A stretch of 64,000 bases of DNA from Bradyrhizobium sp. CB1015 (lineage in GTDB: Bacteria; Pseudomonadota; Alphaproteobacteria; Rhizobiales; Xanthobacteraceae). Shown in pieces: positions 1 to 9,166 of the stretch (the first letter of the stretch is position 1; every line of letters starts with the position of its first letter). Location of the stretch: NCBI RefSeq assembly GCF_025200925.1, contig NZ_CP104174.1:5952001-6016000 (forward strand). Reading direction: 5' to 3'. Under the pieces are notes generated by a model. It had not been told where the DNA came from, searched no databases, and was given only the letters and a program-made list of their open reading frames with translations. Position numbers and translations under genes: made by a program.

Positions 1-751
1 GCCGCGACAGAAAATCCAGCACGCCGGTCTTGTAGACCTTGTCTCCGACCGCGCGCATGTGGTCGCGGCCCGGAATGTCCAGCACTTCCGCGCCGGGGAT
101 GAGGGCGCCGAGCGCGCTGGCACTTCCTGCGACGTCGTCGGTCGAGCCGACTGCGATCAGCACCGGCACGTCGATGCGCGCGGCTTCCTCGCGGGTCATG
201 AGATCGCGCGTGCCGCGGAGGCACGCGGCGAGCGCGCGGCGGTCGGAGCGGGTCTGATCGGCGAACGCGCGGAAGGTACGCCCCACGGGATCGGTGACAT
301 CATCCAGCGCAGGCGCCTCCAGCGCTTTGGCGACGTTCTCGCCGGGCCCGGTGCCCTCGATCAGGCCGCCGATGCCGATGCCGCCGAGGATCGCCGAGCG
401 CAGGCGCTGCGGCTCGTTGAGGGAAAGCCAGGCCGTCATCCGCCCGCCCATCGAATAGCCCATGATGTCGGCCTGCGGGATGGCGAGATGATCCATCAGC
501 GCGAGCACGTCGCCGGCCATGGTCGGGATCGAATACTCTGCCGGGTCGTAGAGCTTTGCGCTTTCGCCGTGGCCGCGATTGTCGAGCGCGATCACGCGGC
601 GGCCGTTCTTGCGCAGCTCCGAAACCCAGGTCGGATAGACCCAGTTCACGTTCTTGCTGGAGGCAAAGCCGTGCACCAGGACGATCGGATCGCCCTCGCC
701 TTCGTCGAGATAGGCAATTTCAACGGCGCCGTTGTGAAAGCTCGGCATCAT
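1..751 (-). CDS. alpha/beta hydrolase, C-terminus cut by window edge
   Basis: This gene reads leftwards and runs off the start of the window, so only about 250 N-terminal residues are visible. It has the alpha/beta-hydrolase layout: the oxyanion-hole stretch LVHGFA near residue 26, a nucleophile elbow GYSMGG with Ser near residue 100, an acidic residue in VGSTDDVAG and a late His in GRDHMRA. Start: two adjacent ATGs at 751 and 748, with an in-frame stop 37 nt upstream and no other start between. The substrate cannot be told from sequence; esterases, haloperoxidase-like enzymes and lactonases share this fold. Its missing end should be short, because the catalytic His is already present. Confidence 0.88.
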   Translation of the reverse strand, partial: MMPSFHNGAVEIAYLDEGEGDPIVLVHGFASSKNVNWVYPTWVSELRKNGRRVIALDNRGHGESAKLYDPAEYSIPTMAGDVLALMDHLAIPQADIMGYSMGGRMTAWLSLNEPQRLRSAILGGIGIGGLIEGTGPGENVAKALEAPALDDVTDPVGRTFRAFADQTRSDRRALAACLRGTRDLMTREEAARIDVPVLIAVGSTDDVAGSASALGALIPGAEVLDIPGRDHMRAVGDKVYKTGVLDFLSR

Positions 752-790
752 CAGTTCCGTGAGGGTGTTGAGGGGAATGACGCGATCTTA

Positions 791-844
791 GAGCACGATC
801 CGGCAAAGTGTGCAGCGGTTTTCCGGCAACATCATGCTCAAACA
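791..844. repeat. GATCATGC-type rhizobial interspersed palindrome
   Basis: A 54-bp imperfect palindrome with the ends GAGCACGATC and CATCATGCTC around a core of the form AAAGTG-N4-CGGTTTTCCGG. The same sequence, in the opposite orientation and with minor changes, recurs at 9418-9466. This element class is very common between genes in Rhizobiales. It sits between the divergent hydrolase start and the end of the next gene; no coding role is seen. Confidence 0.7.
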
Positions 845-866
845 ATAGCCCGAAGCGGACCGCGCC

Positions 867-2003
867 TCAGGCCGCCGCGGCGGCGTTGGCTAAGGCAGCG
901 TCGGCCGCCATCTGCGCGCGGCGAAGCCGCCGCGCCCGCCTGCGATCGCACCAGGCCTGGGTCAGGCGCTCGGTGGTCGCCTTGATGGAGGCGAGCAGGC
1001 CGAACAGCGTCACGACCGCGCCAAACAGCCACATCGCCAGATTGAACGCACCGCCGACGAGCAGCAGCGCGCCGCGGCCGAGCAGCTTGATGATCGCGCG
1101 CGTCTTGCCGCCCTGCGCTTCGGCAAGCCGCGCCGCGCGCGCGACGTCCTTGGGACCCTCGGCGATGCGCAACGTGTCCATGGCGCCGCGCGTGCCGGTC
1201 TTTCCGGCGACACGCGTGACGTCCTTGCCGAGGCGGACCAGCGCACCGGCCTTCTCGGCGCGGAACGCCGCCTTGATCGCGCTCACGGTCTGCCCCGGCC
1301 GCAGCACCGAGCCTGATGCCACTGCGCTCCGGAGCATCGGCGTGTCGACGACCTCGCGCGCGGACCGGCCGGCCCATGCGGCGAGCCCCTCGCCGAGCCG
1401 TCCGAGCTTGCGCGCATCCTTCACCAGCGTCAGTCCGGCGCGCACCGGCGCGGCACCGCCGACGGAGACGTAGGTTGCCGCCGTCACCGCAAGGCCCGCC
1501 GCCGCAAGTGAGAGCACGAGGCGGTCGGTGTCCTCGCCCATGACCAGATGCTTGCCCTCGCGCACCACGTCCCTGACGTCGCCGAACACGAACAGATCGC
1601 CCGCCACGGTCCCGGAGAGGCTCGCAACGTCGTCCGCGTTGCCGGTGACGAGACCGGTGGCGAAGCGCTTGGCGAAATGCGAGTTCGAATTCTCCGCTTT
1701 GACGGCGTCGCCGACGCGGCTCAAGAGGTCATCGGGAAGCGCGATGTTGCGGTCACGCGCCAGCGCAACGAAACTGTCGGCGAGATCGGCATCGCCGGCC
1801 GCGAGCGCGGCCTCGATATTGTCCTGAACCAGGCGGTCGCTGTGCCGGAGCAGTGCATCGAGCTTCAGCTCGGACAGTGCGGCCGGATCGTCCTGGGCGA
1901 CCAGGATCGCGCCGGCCTCGCGGGCGTGCGGCGCCACCTGCGCAAGCGTGAAGCTGCACACGGCAATTCCCGCCAACGCCGTACTGATTCGCAGCCACTT
2001 CAT
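867..2003 (-). CDS. hypothetical membrane-associated protein, unknown function
   Basis: About 378 residues, not recognised as a named family. The chosen start is the ATG at 2003, which gives MKWLRISTALAGIAVCSF, a typical signal peptide or N-terminal anchor. The frame stays open upstream to 2168, but that extension looks non-coding. The middle is rich in charged and helical sequence. A hydrophobic stretch lies near residues 170-190, and a stronger one (LLLVGGAFNLAMWLFGAVV) about 60 residues from the end. The tail is very basic and Ala-rich. No catalytic motif is visible. It stands alone, so context does not suggest a role. Confidence 0.75.
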   Translation of the reverse strand: MKWLRISTALAGIAVCSFTLAQVAPHAREAGAILVAQDDPAALSELKLDALLRHSDRLVQDNIEAALAAGDADLADSFVALARDRNIALPDDLLSRVGDAVKAENSNSHFAKRFATGLVTGNADDVASLSGTVAGDLFVFGDVRDVVREGKHLVMGEDTDRLVLSLAAAGLAVTAATYVSVGGAAPVRAGLTLVKDARKLGRLGEGLAAWAGRSAREVVDTPMLRSAVASGSVLRPGQTVSAIKAAFRAEKAGALVRLGKDVTRVAGKTGTRGAMDTLRIAEGPKDVARAARLAEAQGGKTRAIIKLLGRGALLLVGGAFNLAMWLFGAVVTLFGLLASIKATTERLTQAWCDRRRARRLRRAQMAADAALANAAAAA

Positions 2004-2310
2004 GTGGAAAAGCCCGGATGCCCTGAGATCGCTCGCGCGGAACGATACGTCTTTCGTCCCGATTTCACGCAACCACAGAGATAGTATGCCAAAATTGCGA
2101 CACAACGTCCCCGACGAAAGAAGGGCTTCTCTCAGGCCGCAAGATTGTGTCGAATTTGCATGAGCCAATGAGCATGGGCACTTGCGGAGCTTTTCGGTTC
2201 CATTGGACTAGCAATCATCTGCACCCGCCAGTATGGTCCGCGGCGCCTCAAAGATGCCGCGTCAGTTGTTGATTGTGTCTGCCGCCTCTGCCACTCCAGG
2301 ATGAACTACG
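2004..2310. other. intergenic region between divergent genes
   Basis: About 300 bp between the start of the membrane protein and the start of the zf-CHCC protein. It must hold both promoters, but no clear -35/-10 pair, palindrome or RNA structure was recognised by eye. Confidence 0.4.
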
Positions 2311-2556
2311 ATGTCCGACCATGTCGTCCCGCACTTCCATAACGATGCCGGTGTTCCCGTCATCGAGATCGGCTCGCAAGAGTTCATGTGCGTGGGCGCC
2401 AACCCTCCGTTCGACCATCCGCACGTCTTCCTCGACCTCGGCAACGACAACGAGATCATCTGCCCCTATTGCTCGACGCTGTACCGCTTCGCGGCCGACC
2501 TGAAGCCGGGCGAAGCCCGCCCGCCGGAATGCGTGCTGAAGGACAAGGTGGCCTGA
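2311..2556 (+). CDS. zf-CHCC zinc-finger protein (NDUFS6-like)
   Basis: An 81-residue protein of the zf-CHCC family, related to the zinc-binding NDUFS6/NUMM subunit of mitochondrial complex I. It keeps the metal-ligand pattern: Cys in EFMCVG (near residue 27), His in DHPHVFLD (near residue 36) and the CPYC pair (near residues 50-53), followed by the YRF segment that is typical of the family. In alphaproteobacteria such proteins are usually small cytoplasmic zinc proteins, and a link to complex I is known for the family rather than shown here. It lies 20 bp ahead of an FAD monooxygenase on the same strand. Confidence 0.85.
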   Translation: MSDHVVPHFHNDAGVPVIEIGSQEFMCVGANPPFDHPHVFLDLGNDNEIICPYCSTLYRFAADLKPGEARPPECVLKDKVA

Positions 2557-2576
2557 CCGCGTCCATCGGTTAAGGG

Positions 2577-3779
2577 GTGGCGCTCTCCCGAACGATTGTC
2601 ATCGCCGGTGCCGGCATCGGTGGCCTGACGGCCGCGCTCGCACTCGCCGCCCGCGGCTTTCGCATTGTCGTGCTGGAAAAGGCCGAACGGCTCGAGGAGG
2701 TCGGCGCCGGCCTGCAGCTCTCCCCCAACGCCAGCCGCGTGCTGGTCGAGCTCGGCCTCACCGAACGCCTCAAGCTGCGCGCCGTCACCCCGGAGGCGGT
2801 CTCGATCATGAGCGCGCGGGCCGGCGGCGAGCTGCTGCGCATGCCGCTCGGCGAAGCGGCGTCCGCGCGGGCCGGCGCGCCCTATTGGGTGGTGCACCGT
2901 GCCGACCTGCAATCGGCCCTCGCCGGCGCCGTCGCCGATCATCCCGACATCGACCTGAAGCTGGGCGCGACCTTCGAGGACGTCGCGCCCCATGCCAAGG
3001 GACTGACCGTGGTCCATCGCAGCGGCACGATCCGCCGCAGCGATCTCGCCAGCGCGCTGATCGGCGCCGACGGCATCTGGTCGACGGTGCGCCAGCATCT
3101 GTTTCCCGAGGTGCAGCCGCGCTTCTCCGGCCTGATCGCCTGGCGCGGCACGCTCGATGCCACGCAACTGCCGAAGGACTATACCGCGCGCCGGGTGCAG
3201 CTCTGGATGGGACCGAACGCCCATCTGGTCGCCTATCCGATCGCGGGCGGGCGCCAGATCAACGTGGTCGCGGTGCTGCCGGGCACCTGGAACCGGCCGG
3301 GCTGGAGCACGCCCGGCGATGTCAGCGAGGTGATGGACGCCTTTGCCGGCCCACGCTGGCCGCCCGCGGCGCGGATGATGCTCGCGGCGGTCGACAGTTG
3401 GCGCAAATGGGCGCTGTTCGGCGTGCCCGAGGGGTGTCCCTGGAGCAAGGGTTCGGTGGCGCTGCTCGGCGATGCCGTGCACGCGATGCTGCCGTTCGCA
3501 GCGCAAGGAGCCGGCATGGCGATCGAGGATGCCGCCGTGCTCGCCCGGCATTTGAGCCTCGAGGCCGCCGAGAGTGGCAAAGAGGTCGCCGCCGCGCTGA
3601 CGCAATACGGCCGTGCCCGCCAGGCGCGGGCGCGGCGGGTGCAGCGGACCGCGCGGCAGCAGGGCCGCATCTATCACTTCAGCGGGCCGCTCGCGCTCGC
3701 ACGCGATCTTGCGATCCGCGCGCTCGGCCCGGAGCGCATGCTGGCGCGGCAGGACTGGATCTACGGCTGGCGGCCCTGA
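2577..3779 (+). CDS. FAD-dependent monooxygenase, salicylate-hydroxylase type
   Basis: A 400-residue group A flavoprotein monooxygenase. Visible motifs are the dinucleotide-binding GAGIGGLTAAL at residues 10-20, the DG motif region GADGIWSTVR, and the second FAD motif LLGDAVHAMLPFAAQGAGMA with the downstream IEDA. These enzymes use NAD(P)H, FAD and O2 to hydroxylate an aromatic or similar substrate in the cytoplasm; the substrate here is unknown. The start is a GTG at 2577 directly behind AAGGG, which is tight spacing, but the N-terminus MALSRTIVIAGAG fits the family. It follows the zf-CHCC gene closely and converges with the lipoprotein gene. Confidence 0.88.
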   Translation: MALSRTIVIAGAGIGGLTAALALAARGFRIVVLEKAERLEEVGAGLQLSPNASRVLVELGLTERLKLRAVTPEAVSIMSARAGGELLRMPLGEAASARAGAPYWVVHRADLQSALAGAVADHPDIDLKLGATFEDVAPHAKGLTVVHRSGTIRRSDLASALIGADGIWSTVRQHLFPEVQPRFSGLIAWRGTLDATQLPKDYTARRVQLWMGPNAHLVAYPIAGGRQINVVAVLPGTWNRPGWSTPGDVSEVMDAFAGPRWPPAARMMLAAVDSWRKWALFGVPEGCPWSKGSVALLGDAVHAMLPFAAQGAGMAIEDAAVLARHLSLEAAESGKEVAAALTQYGRARQARARRVQRTARQQGRIYHFSGPLALARDLAIRALGPERMLARQDWIYGWRP

Positions 3780-3803
3780 TGCGAAGCGCCGCCGGCGCGA
3801 AGC

Positions 3804-4226
3804 TCAGCGGGCCGCTGTGCCGGATTTCGATGCGGATTTGGCGGTGGCCGCTGGCGATGCCGGAGGCGGCGGCGCCTCGGGCGGCGTCTCCCGACATCTG
3901 TTGCGGCGCCAGGCGTCCTCGGCCAATTGGGCCTGACCGCGCACGGCGACATAGTCGTTGCGATAAGCGAGCTCGGACACGACCGCGCCACCGGCCCCGG
4001 TCTGCGCCTTGTCCATCAGTCTCTGCAGATCGGCGGTGCGATTGGCGAGGTTCTTGCGCTCCCCCTCAAGCTGCTTGCAGTCGTACAATTCGTATTTGGC
4101 GGGATCGGCAAAGGCCGGCGCGATCGTCTCGCTCACGCCGGCGCAGCCGGACAGCGCGAGGCCAGCCGCAAGCAGCGCGAACAGCGCGCCAAAGCCGCGC
4201 AGCGGAGAGGAAAACGAAACAGCCAT
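3804..4226 (-). CDS. small putative lipoprotein
   Basis: A 140-residue protein with a signal peptide and lipobox LSGC (Cys near residue 28), so it is predicted to be lipid-anchored. The mature part has a helical segment (CKQLEGERKNLANRTADLQ) that may form a coiled coil, two further Cys, and a Pro/Ala-rich tail. No enzyme motif is seen. It converges with the monooxygenase gene (25 bp gap). The function is unknown; homologues are common in Bradyrhizobium-type genomes. Confidence 0.75.
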   Translation of the reverse strand: MAVSFSSPLRGFGALFALLAAGLALSGCAGVSETIAPAFADPAKYELYDCKQLEGERKNLANRTADLQRLMDKAQTGAGGAVVSELAYRNDYVAVRGQAQLAEDAWRRNRCRETPPEAPPPPASPAATAKSASKSGTAAR

Positions 4227-4398
4227 GCCGGATGAATAGTCCCCGTGAATTGAGAATGCCTAAAGCAGCAACAGATGTCCGGATTGAGGCTTTGCCTTGT
4301 GCGCCCGGCTCGCTTAAGGAAGAACCGTCCTTCCGGCGACGAACGCCCCAATTCCAGACGGAGGGAATGGACTTAAGTGTTTGATCTCGTTGGATCAA

Positions 4399-4487
4399 GC
4401 GGGCATGGCGGAATTGGTAGACGCAAGGGACTTAAAATCCCTCGGTGCGCAAGCGCTGTGCCGGTTCGACCCCGGCTGCCCGCACCA
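4399..4487 (+). tRNA. tRNA-Leu (anticodon UAA)
   Basis: A complete class II tRNA. The acceptor strands GCGGGCA and TGCCCGC pair fully. The anticodon loop CTTAAAA, with anticodon TAA at 4433-4435, sits on an AGGGA/TCCCT stem. A long variable arm (CGGTGCGCAAGCGCTGTG region) follows, then a T-arm with loop TTCGACC. CCA is encoded at 4485-4487. The large variable arm and the UAA anticodon identify a leucine tRNA. No integrated element is seen on its 3' side. Confidence 0.96.
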
Positions 4488-4725
4488 CCTGAGCTGATCT
4501 TCGCGCAGCCGCCGCCTCCGCTGGGACACCCGCAGCCATGACGCCCACCGAGCCTGCAATCGCTCGTTTACCAAGCTCGTCTTCCGCCTGCGGAACCTGC
4601 ACGGCACGACGGGCCTTTACTCCACCTTAGATCGTCTTCCGTTAAAGCGAGCGATGTCTGCCCGTCGATGCAGACCCGGGACATGCAGGGGCCTGGAGCG
4701 GTTGGCTTCGATGGTGAGAGCTCCT

Positions 4726-6231
4726 ATGGACGCGCGCGAGGATTGGTCCCGGTCCAGGATGGGCGAAGCACAAGGGGAGTCCGGACCTTACCTGCATAGG
4801 GTCGGGGTCTACGTCTTCCTGATCGCCTTCACGGCCGTGTTTTACCTGACGAACGGACCGCTGCTGCTCGGCCATTATGATCTGGGTTGGCACCTCGCCG
4901 CCGGAGACCTGATCAGGCAGCGCGGCGAAGTCCCCCTGCAGGATCCATGGGCGTTCACCGTCGGCGACCAGCGATGGTACAATCTGTCCTGGCTCTGGGA
5001 CGTCATGGCCAGCCTGCTGTACCAGCACACGGGCTTTGCCGGGATCGTCCTCATGGTCCTCGCCTGCGGCGCGGTGATCGCCGGCTATCTCACCTTCTGC
5101 GGTCTGAGCAGCGGCGCCTCCGCCCCGGCGGTCTGCATCGCGGTGTTCGCCGCCTGCCTGCTCTATCCCTGCTACGAAGCCGCGCCCAACATATATCTGG
5201 CGGCATCGCCGAACATCGCGACCATGCTGTTCGCGATCGTCTTCTATGGGGAATGCCTGCGGCGGCGGCGATGGTACCTGTTGCCGCCGATGATGATCGT
5301 CTGGGTCAATCTGCATGGCGGCTTCATGCTCGCCTTTCCGATTCTCGGCGTCTTCGCTGGTCTGGCTTTGCTGCGGCGAGACTGGACAGGCTTGCGCAAT
5401 CACTGCCTGGCGGGCGTGGGGTGCTTCATCGCGATCTTCGTCAATCCGCTGGGATGGCACGTCTATGACGGCGTGAGGGCGACGCTCGGTCATTTCGTTC
5501 AGGCCGATATCGGTGAATGGCGGTCCTACTTTCACAACATGGAGCTGCCGGGAAGCCTTCCCGGCAGCGCCTATGCCCTGACGTTTATTGCTCTGGAGCT
5601 GCGATATCGAAGCGCCGCGCACGCTCCCCTCGAGGCACGCGTGCTTGCCTGGCTTTTTCTGTTTCTCGGTCTTTATCAGTTCAGATACACCGCGTTCTTC
5701 TTCATCTTCGCGAGCGTCCCGATGGCGCTTCACATCGACCGGCTGCTGCCGAAGCGCCTTTCGAGCTTCGAGGTCCAGCGCGCGATGCTGGCGGCTGGCG
5801 TCGTCGGTGTGCTGTTGCTGCCGTTCACGTTCATGCAGGTGAGACCCGCGCTGGCATTGCCCGATATGCTTTCCGATGAGGATGCCCGCCATATCGAGGC
5901 GCACACCTCGCGCGGGCACCTGCTGAACCACTGGAATCTCGGTGGGCTCCTGATCTTCAGAACGCAGGGATCGGTCCCCGTCTTCGTCGACGGCCGGGCG
6001 GCGACCGCCTACCCCGACGAATTGCTGCGCGACTATCTAAGGCTGGTCCGGTGGGACATCGACGCGGCCACCTGGGACAAGGTGACCAGCAGTTACAGGA
6101 TTGATGCGGTGCTCTGGATCAGAGCACATGACCAGCTGCGGCACTTCCTGGTCGGCGAGCGGGGCTGGAAAGAGGAATATACCGGCGCCTATGTCAGCCT
6201 CTACACCCGGCAAGAGGCCGCTCCGAGATGA
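4726..6231 (+). CDS. polytopic membrane protein, possible GT-C-type glycosyltransferase
   Basis: About 500 residues with roughly ten hydrophobic segments, starting near LHRVGVYVFLIAFTAVFYL. The first periplasmic loop carries YDLGWHLAAGDLIRQRG, reminiscent of the acidic loop in GT-C enzymes of the Dol-P-mannose/ArnT type. The C-terminal soluble part (after residue 370) holds HLLNHWNLGGLLIF. Family assignment is therefore only suggestive. Start: ATG at 4726 has GAGAG five nucleotides upstream; ATG 4711, ATG 4759 and an open frame back to 4654 are alternatives. It ends 2 bp from the convergent GT87-like gene. Confidence 0.7.
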   Translation: MDAREDWSRSRMGEAQGESGPYLHRVGVYVFLIAFTAVFYLTNGPLLLGHYDLGWHLAAGDLIRQRGEVPLQDPWAFTVGDQRWYNLSWLWDVMASLLYQHTGFAGIVLMVLACGAVIAGYLTFCGLSSGASAPAVCIAVFAACLLYPCYEAAPNIYLAASPNIATMLFAIVFYGECLRRRRWYLLPPMMIVWVNLHGGFMLAFPILGVFAGLALLRRDWTGLRNHCLAGVGCFIAIFVNPLGWHVYDGVRATLGHFVQADIGEWRSYFHNMELPGSLPGSAYALTFIALELRYRSAAHAPLEARVLAWLFLFLGLYQFRYTAFFFIFASVPMALHIDRLLPKRLSSFEVQRAMLAAGVVGVLLLPFTFMQVRPALALPDMLSDEDARHIEAHTSRGHLLNHWNLGGLLIFRTQGSVPVFVDGRAATAYPDELLRDYLRLVRWDIDAATWDKVTSSYRIDAVLWIRAHDQLRHFLVGERGWKEEYTGAYVSLYTRQEAAPR

Positions 6232-6233
6232 GA

Positions 6234-7634
6234 TCAGGTCCGGGGCTCGCGCCAGGATGCCGGCTCGCCTGAAGGTCCGAGCGGCAGCAGCAGCCAGAAG
6301 CAGACCAGCGCGATCGTCAGCTGGCCGAAGCCGCCGCTGAATACGCCCGAGAGCGAGGCCAAATTCGGGATGGTGATCGCGACCGTCAGCACGGCCGCGA
6401 CCAGGACGGCCGGCAGATCGACGACGAGAATTGCGGCGTAGAGCGCCACATCGAAGAAGGCATATTCCTTCAGTCTCGGCGCGCAGAGATAGAGCGCGTA
6501 CATCCCGAGCACGGTGATGCGCGTCGCGACGTCGGGATGGTCGACCAGCCAGTCGTCGAGCATCTGAAGCGGCGAAGCCTTGCGAGCCGGGCGTCCGACC
6601 CCGACCGTGCGCCACACCGCGATCGCGAGCGGCGCGAGCACCAGTGCGATGGCGGTCAGACCATAGAGGGCGACGACGACCGGCCTGCTGCCGGCGAGCC
6701 CAATGCCTTCCGCAAGCATGAGCGCGAGGACGAACAACGATGGATTGAGCTCGTTCCCCGGCCAATGCTGTCCGGGGATCTGGCCGGAGATCGCACTCAG
6801 CCAGCTCTTGAACAGATCCGGATAGACCACCAGCGAAACCAGGATCGGCAGGACGAACATGCCGGCCGTGACGGCGATCAGGACCAGCTTGCGTCCTCTT
6901 GGCTGCGGCAGGAAATACAGTGCAGCGAGAACCGGGAAGAACACCAGCTTGAACGAGGTGACAAGGCCGAGCACAGCCGCGCCGGCGAGTTGCGTTGCCA
7001 GGCCCATGCCGCGCCAGGACTGGCCGGGATGCAACAGCAAGGCGAGCGACGCAGCCGTCAACAGGCCGCTCAGGATCGCAAAATTCCCGGTCGCGAGGAT
7101 CCATTCAAAGCCGAGGAAACCACCAAAGGCGAACAGGCCCTGCAGCGCGACATCCCCCAAGCCGCGCCGGTTCTTGCCGAGACCGGGCAGCAGCAGCGCA
7201 GAGATCAGCGCGAGAGCAAGATAGATCGGCTTGTAGTGCGCGACGAGAAAGCCGCCTGCGCAAACCGGCCGGAAGGCATCGAGGGTCACCGGAAGATAGG
7301 GATAGGAGAACTTGGCGCCCTTCAGGTTCTTGACGAAGTAGGGATCGAGCCCTTCGGCATGCGCTTCGACCGCCGCGCAATTGACCCGGACGTCCCAGCC
7401 ATAATCCAGCTCGAGCGAAGCATCGTTGGCGAGATTACCGAGCACCAGCAGCGCCGTCAGCGAGATCAGGCAGGCAAGCCAGGCGTTGCGCCTGCCAGCA
7501 CTGACCGCAGGCGCCAACCATCGTGCTGCACCGGACATGTCGGACACGGGCGATACCCTGCTTGGCTTGGCTTCTCTCGGCGCCGTTGCGGCAGCCGGTC
7601 CGGCCACAATGGACAGAACGTGTTGCCGATTCAT
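6234..7634 (-). CDS. DUF2029/GT87-like membrane glycosyltransferase
   Basis: A 466-residue multi-spanning protein. After a first membrane segment (near residues 50-70) comes a periplasmic loop with DYGWDVRVNCAAVEAHAEG, then LDPYF and FSYPYLPV. This Asp-containing loop followed by a proline/tyrosine patch is the usual look of the GT87 (DUF2029) family, which transfers sugars from polyprenyl-phosphate donors on the outer side of the inner membrane. Ten or more hydrophobic segments follow. The acceptor is unknown. The N-terminal 35 residues are polar and could be an over-extension; Met 33 is an alternative start. It is convergent with the preceding membrane protein. Confidence 0.78.
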   Translation of the reverse strand: MNRQHVLSIVAGPAAATAPREAKPSRVSPVSDMSGAARWLAPAVSAGRRNAWLACLISLTALLVLGNLANDASLELDYGWDVRVNCAAVEAHAEGLDPYFVKNLKGAKFSYPYLPVTLDAFRPVCAGGFLVAHYKPIYLALALISALLLPGLGKNRRGLGDVALQGLFAFGGFLGFEWILATGNFAILSGLLTAASLALLLHPGQSWRGMGLATQLAGAAVLGLVTSFKLVFFPVLAALYFLPQPRGRKLVLIAVTAGMFVLPILVSLVVYPDLFKSWLSAISGQIPGQHWPGNELNPSLFVLALMLAEGIGLAGSRPVVVALYGLTAIALVLAPLAIAVWRTVGVGRPARKASPLQMLDDWLVDHPDVATRITVLGMYALYLCAPRLKEYAFFDVALYAAILVVDLPAVLVAAVLTVAITIPNLASLSGVFSGGFGQLTIALVCFWLLLPLGPSGEPASWREPRT

Positions 7635-7918
7635 CTCCCCGGCGCGTTGTGCGCGATCTTATGGTGAATCCCCGGTTGCCGGCCGACCCGCCAGGCGGGA
7701 ACTCGTTGCCTGCCGCGAGGCGCCGCGATCTCGCCTGTGTCGACGCCGCAGGACAATTGGCGCTCGGCCTGATCGAGCGGGCTGGCAACGGAAGCTGATC
7801 GAGCCAGCCCTCACCTGTTTTTGACCGCTCCTGCCCCGCCTGCCAGCCATCCCGAAACATGGGTTGTGCAACGCAGCACGAAGGTTAGATAAGTCGCTCG
7901 ATTGCAGGGGTAAGCTTC

Positions 7919-9166
7919 TTGTCCGACGTCAATGCCGACGGTTGGGTGTCCTCGGGACACCGCCCGATGGGTTTTCCGGAATTCGTCATCGTGATCGCGT
8001 CCATCATGGCGCTGAATCCGCTTGCGATGGACATGATGCTGCCGGCGCTGCCCAATATCGGCGCCGCCTTCAAGATTCCCGTCGAGAACCATCTGCAACT
8101 GGTGCTGTCGACCTTCCTGATCGGCTTTGGCGCCGGCCAGTTCGTCATGGGTCCCCTGTCGGACCGTTTCGGCCGCCGGCCGGTGCTGCTCGGCGGCATG
8201 GCGGTCTATGCGGTGGCGAGCGTGCTGGCGGTCGCCGCGCCCTCGTTCGAGACGCTGCTGCTGGCGCGTGCGCTCCAGGGGCTCGGCACCTCGGCGACGC
8301 GCGTGATCGCGACCTCCATCGTGCGCGATTGCTATGTCGGCCGCCGCATGGCGAGCGTGATGTCGCTCGCGATGATGGTGTTCATCGCGGTGCCCGTGGT
8401 CGCCCCCTCGTTCGGACAGACGGTGCTGCTGGTGACGGCGTGGCGCGGCATCTTCGTGGTGCTGATGCTCTACGGCCTGCTCGCACTTGCATGGTGCGTG
8501 CTGCGACTGCCTGAAACCCTCCCCCAGTCCGAGCGCCGATCGCTGGCGCCGGCCGACGTGCTCTCGGCGTTCCGGCAGACCGTGACCCATCGCCAGACCA
8601 TCGGCTATGCCACCGCCGCCGGCAGCGTCATCGGCGCGCTGTTCGCCTATGTCTTCTGCGCCCAGCAGGTCTTCACCGGCATTTATCATCTCGGTCATTA
8701 CTTCCCGCTCGCATTCGCCGCGATCGCCGCCGGCACCGCCATCGCCGGCTTCCTCAATGCGAGGCTGGTCGGCCGGCTCGGCATGCGCGTCATCTCGCAC
8801 GGCGCGCTGACGCTCTACACCGCGGTCGCCGGCGTCATGTTGCTGGCCGAAATCCTCGGTGTGTTGCCGCTGTCCCTGTTCATGGTGCTCTCTTCCCTCA
8901 TGATGTTCTCGTTCGGCATGATGGTCGCGAACTTCACCGCGCTCGCGATGGAGCCGCAGGGCCACATCGCCGGCACCGCCTCGTCGCTGTACGGCTCGAT
9001 CACGACGCTGATCGGGATCGTGGCCGGCATGGCGATCGGGCAGAGCTTCGACGGCACGCTGCTGCCGTTCTCGATCGGCTTCTTCCTGTCCACCCTCGCC
9101 GCTCTCGCGATCGTGCTGGTGGTCGAGAAGGGACGGCTGTTCAGGCCGCACCATCGTCCGGTCTGA
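7919..9166 (+). CDS. MFS efflux transporter, Bcr/CflA type
   Basis: A 415-residue, 12-segment major facilitator. Between helices 2 and 3 it has GPLSDRFGRRPVLLGG, the MFS motif A, and the first helices (MALNPLAMDMMLPALPNIG) match the Bcr/CflA drug-resistance subfamily. Members export drugs, sulfonamides or peptides by proton antiport across the inner membrane. The start is a TTG at 7919 with AGGGG eight nucleotides upstream; an ATG at 7967 is a weaker alternative. It stands alone. The substrate cannot be predicted. Confidence 0.9.
   Translation: MSDVNADGWVSSGHRPMGFPEFVIVIASIMALNPLAMDMMLPALPNIGAAFKIPVENHLQLVLSTFLIGFGAGQFVMGPLSDRFGRRPVLLGGMAVYAVASVLAVAAPSFETLLLARALQGLGTSATRVIATSIVRDCYVGRRMASVMSLAMMVFIAVPVVAPSFGQTVLLVTAWRGIFVVLMLYGLLALAWCVLRLPETLPQSERRSLAPADVLSAFRQTVTHRQTIGYATAAGSVIGALFAYVFCAQQVFTGIYHLGHYFPLAFAAIAAGTAIAGFLNARLVGRLGMRVISHGALTLYTAVAGVMLLAEILGVLPLSLFMVLSSLMMFSFGMMVANFTALAMEPQGHIAGTASSLYGSITTLIGIVAGMAIGQSFDGTLLPFSIGFFLSTLAALAIVLVVEKGRLFRPHHRPV

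Noticed and set aside
7811..9154. Long minus-strand open frame opposite the MFS gene
   Set aside because: The sequence is rich in His, Arg, Gln and Asp without hydrophobic core or motifs, and lies exactly antisense to a well-supported transporter. High GC leaves antisense frames open.
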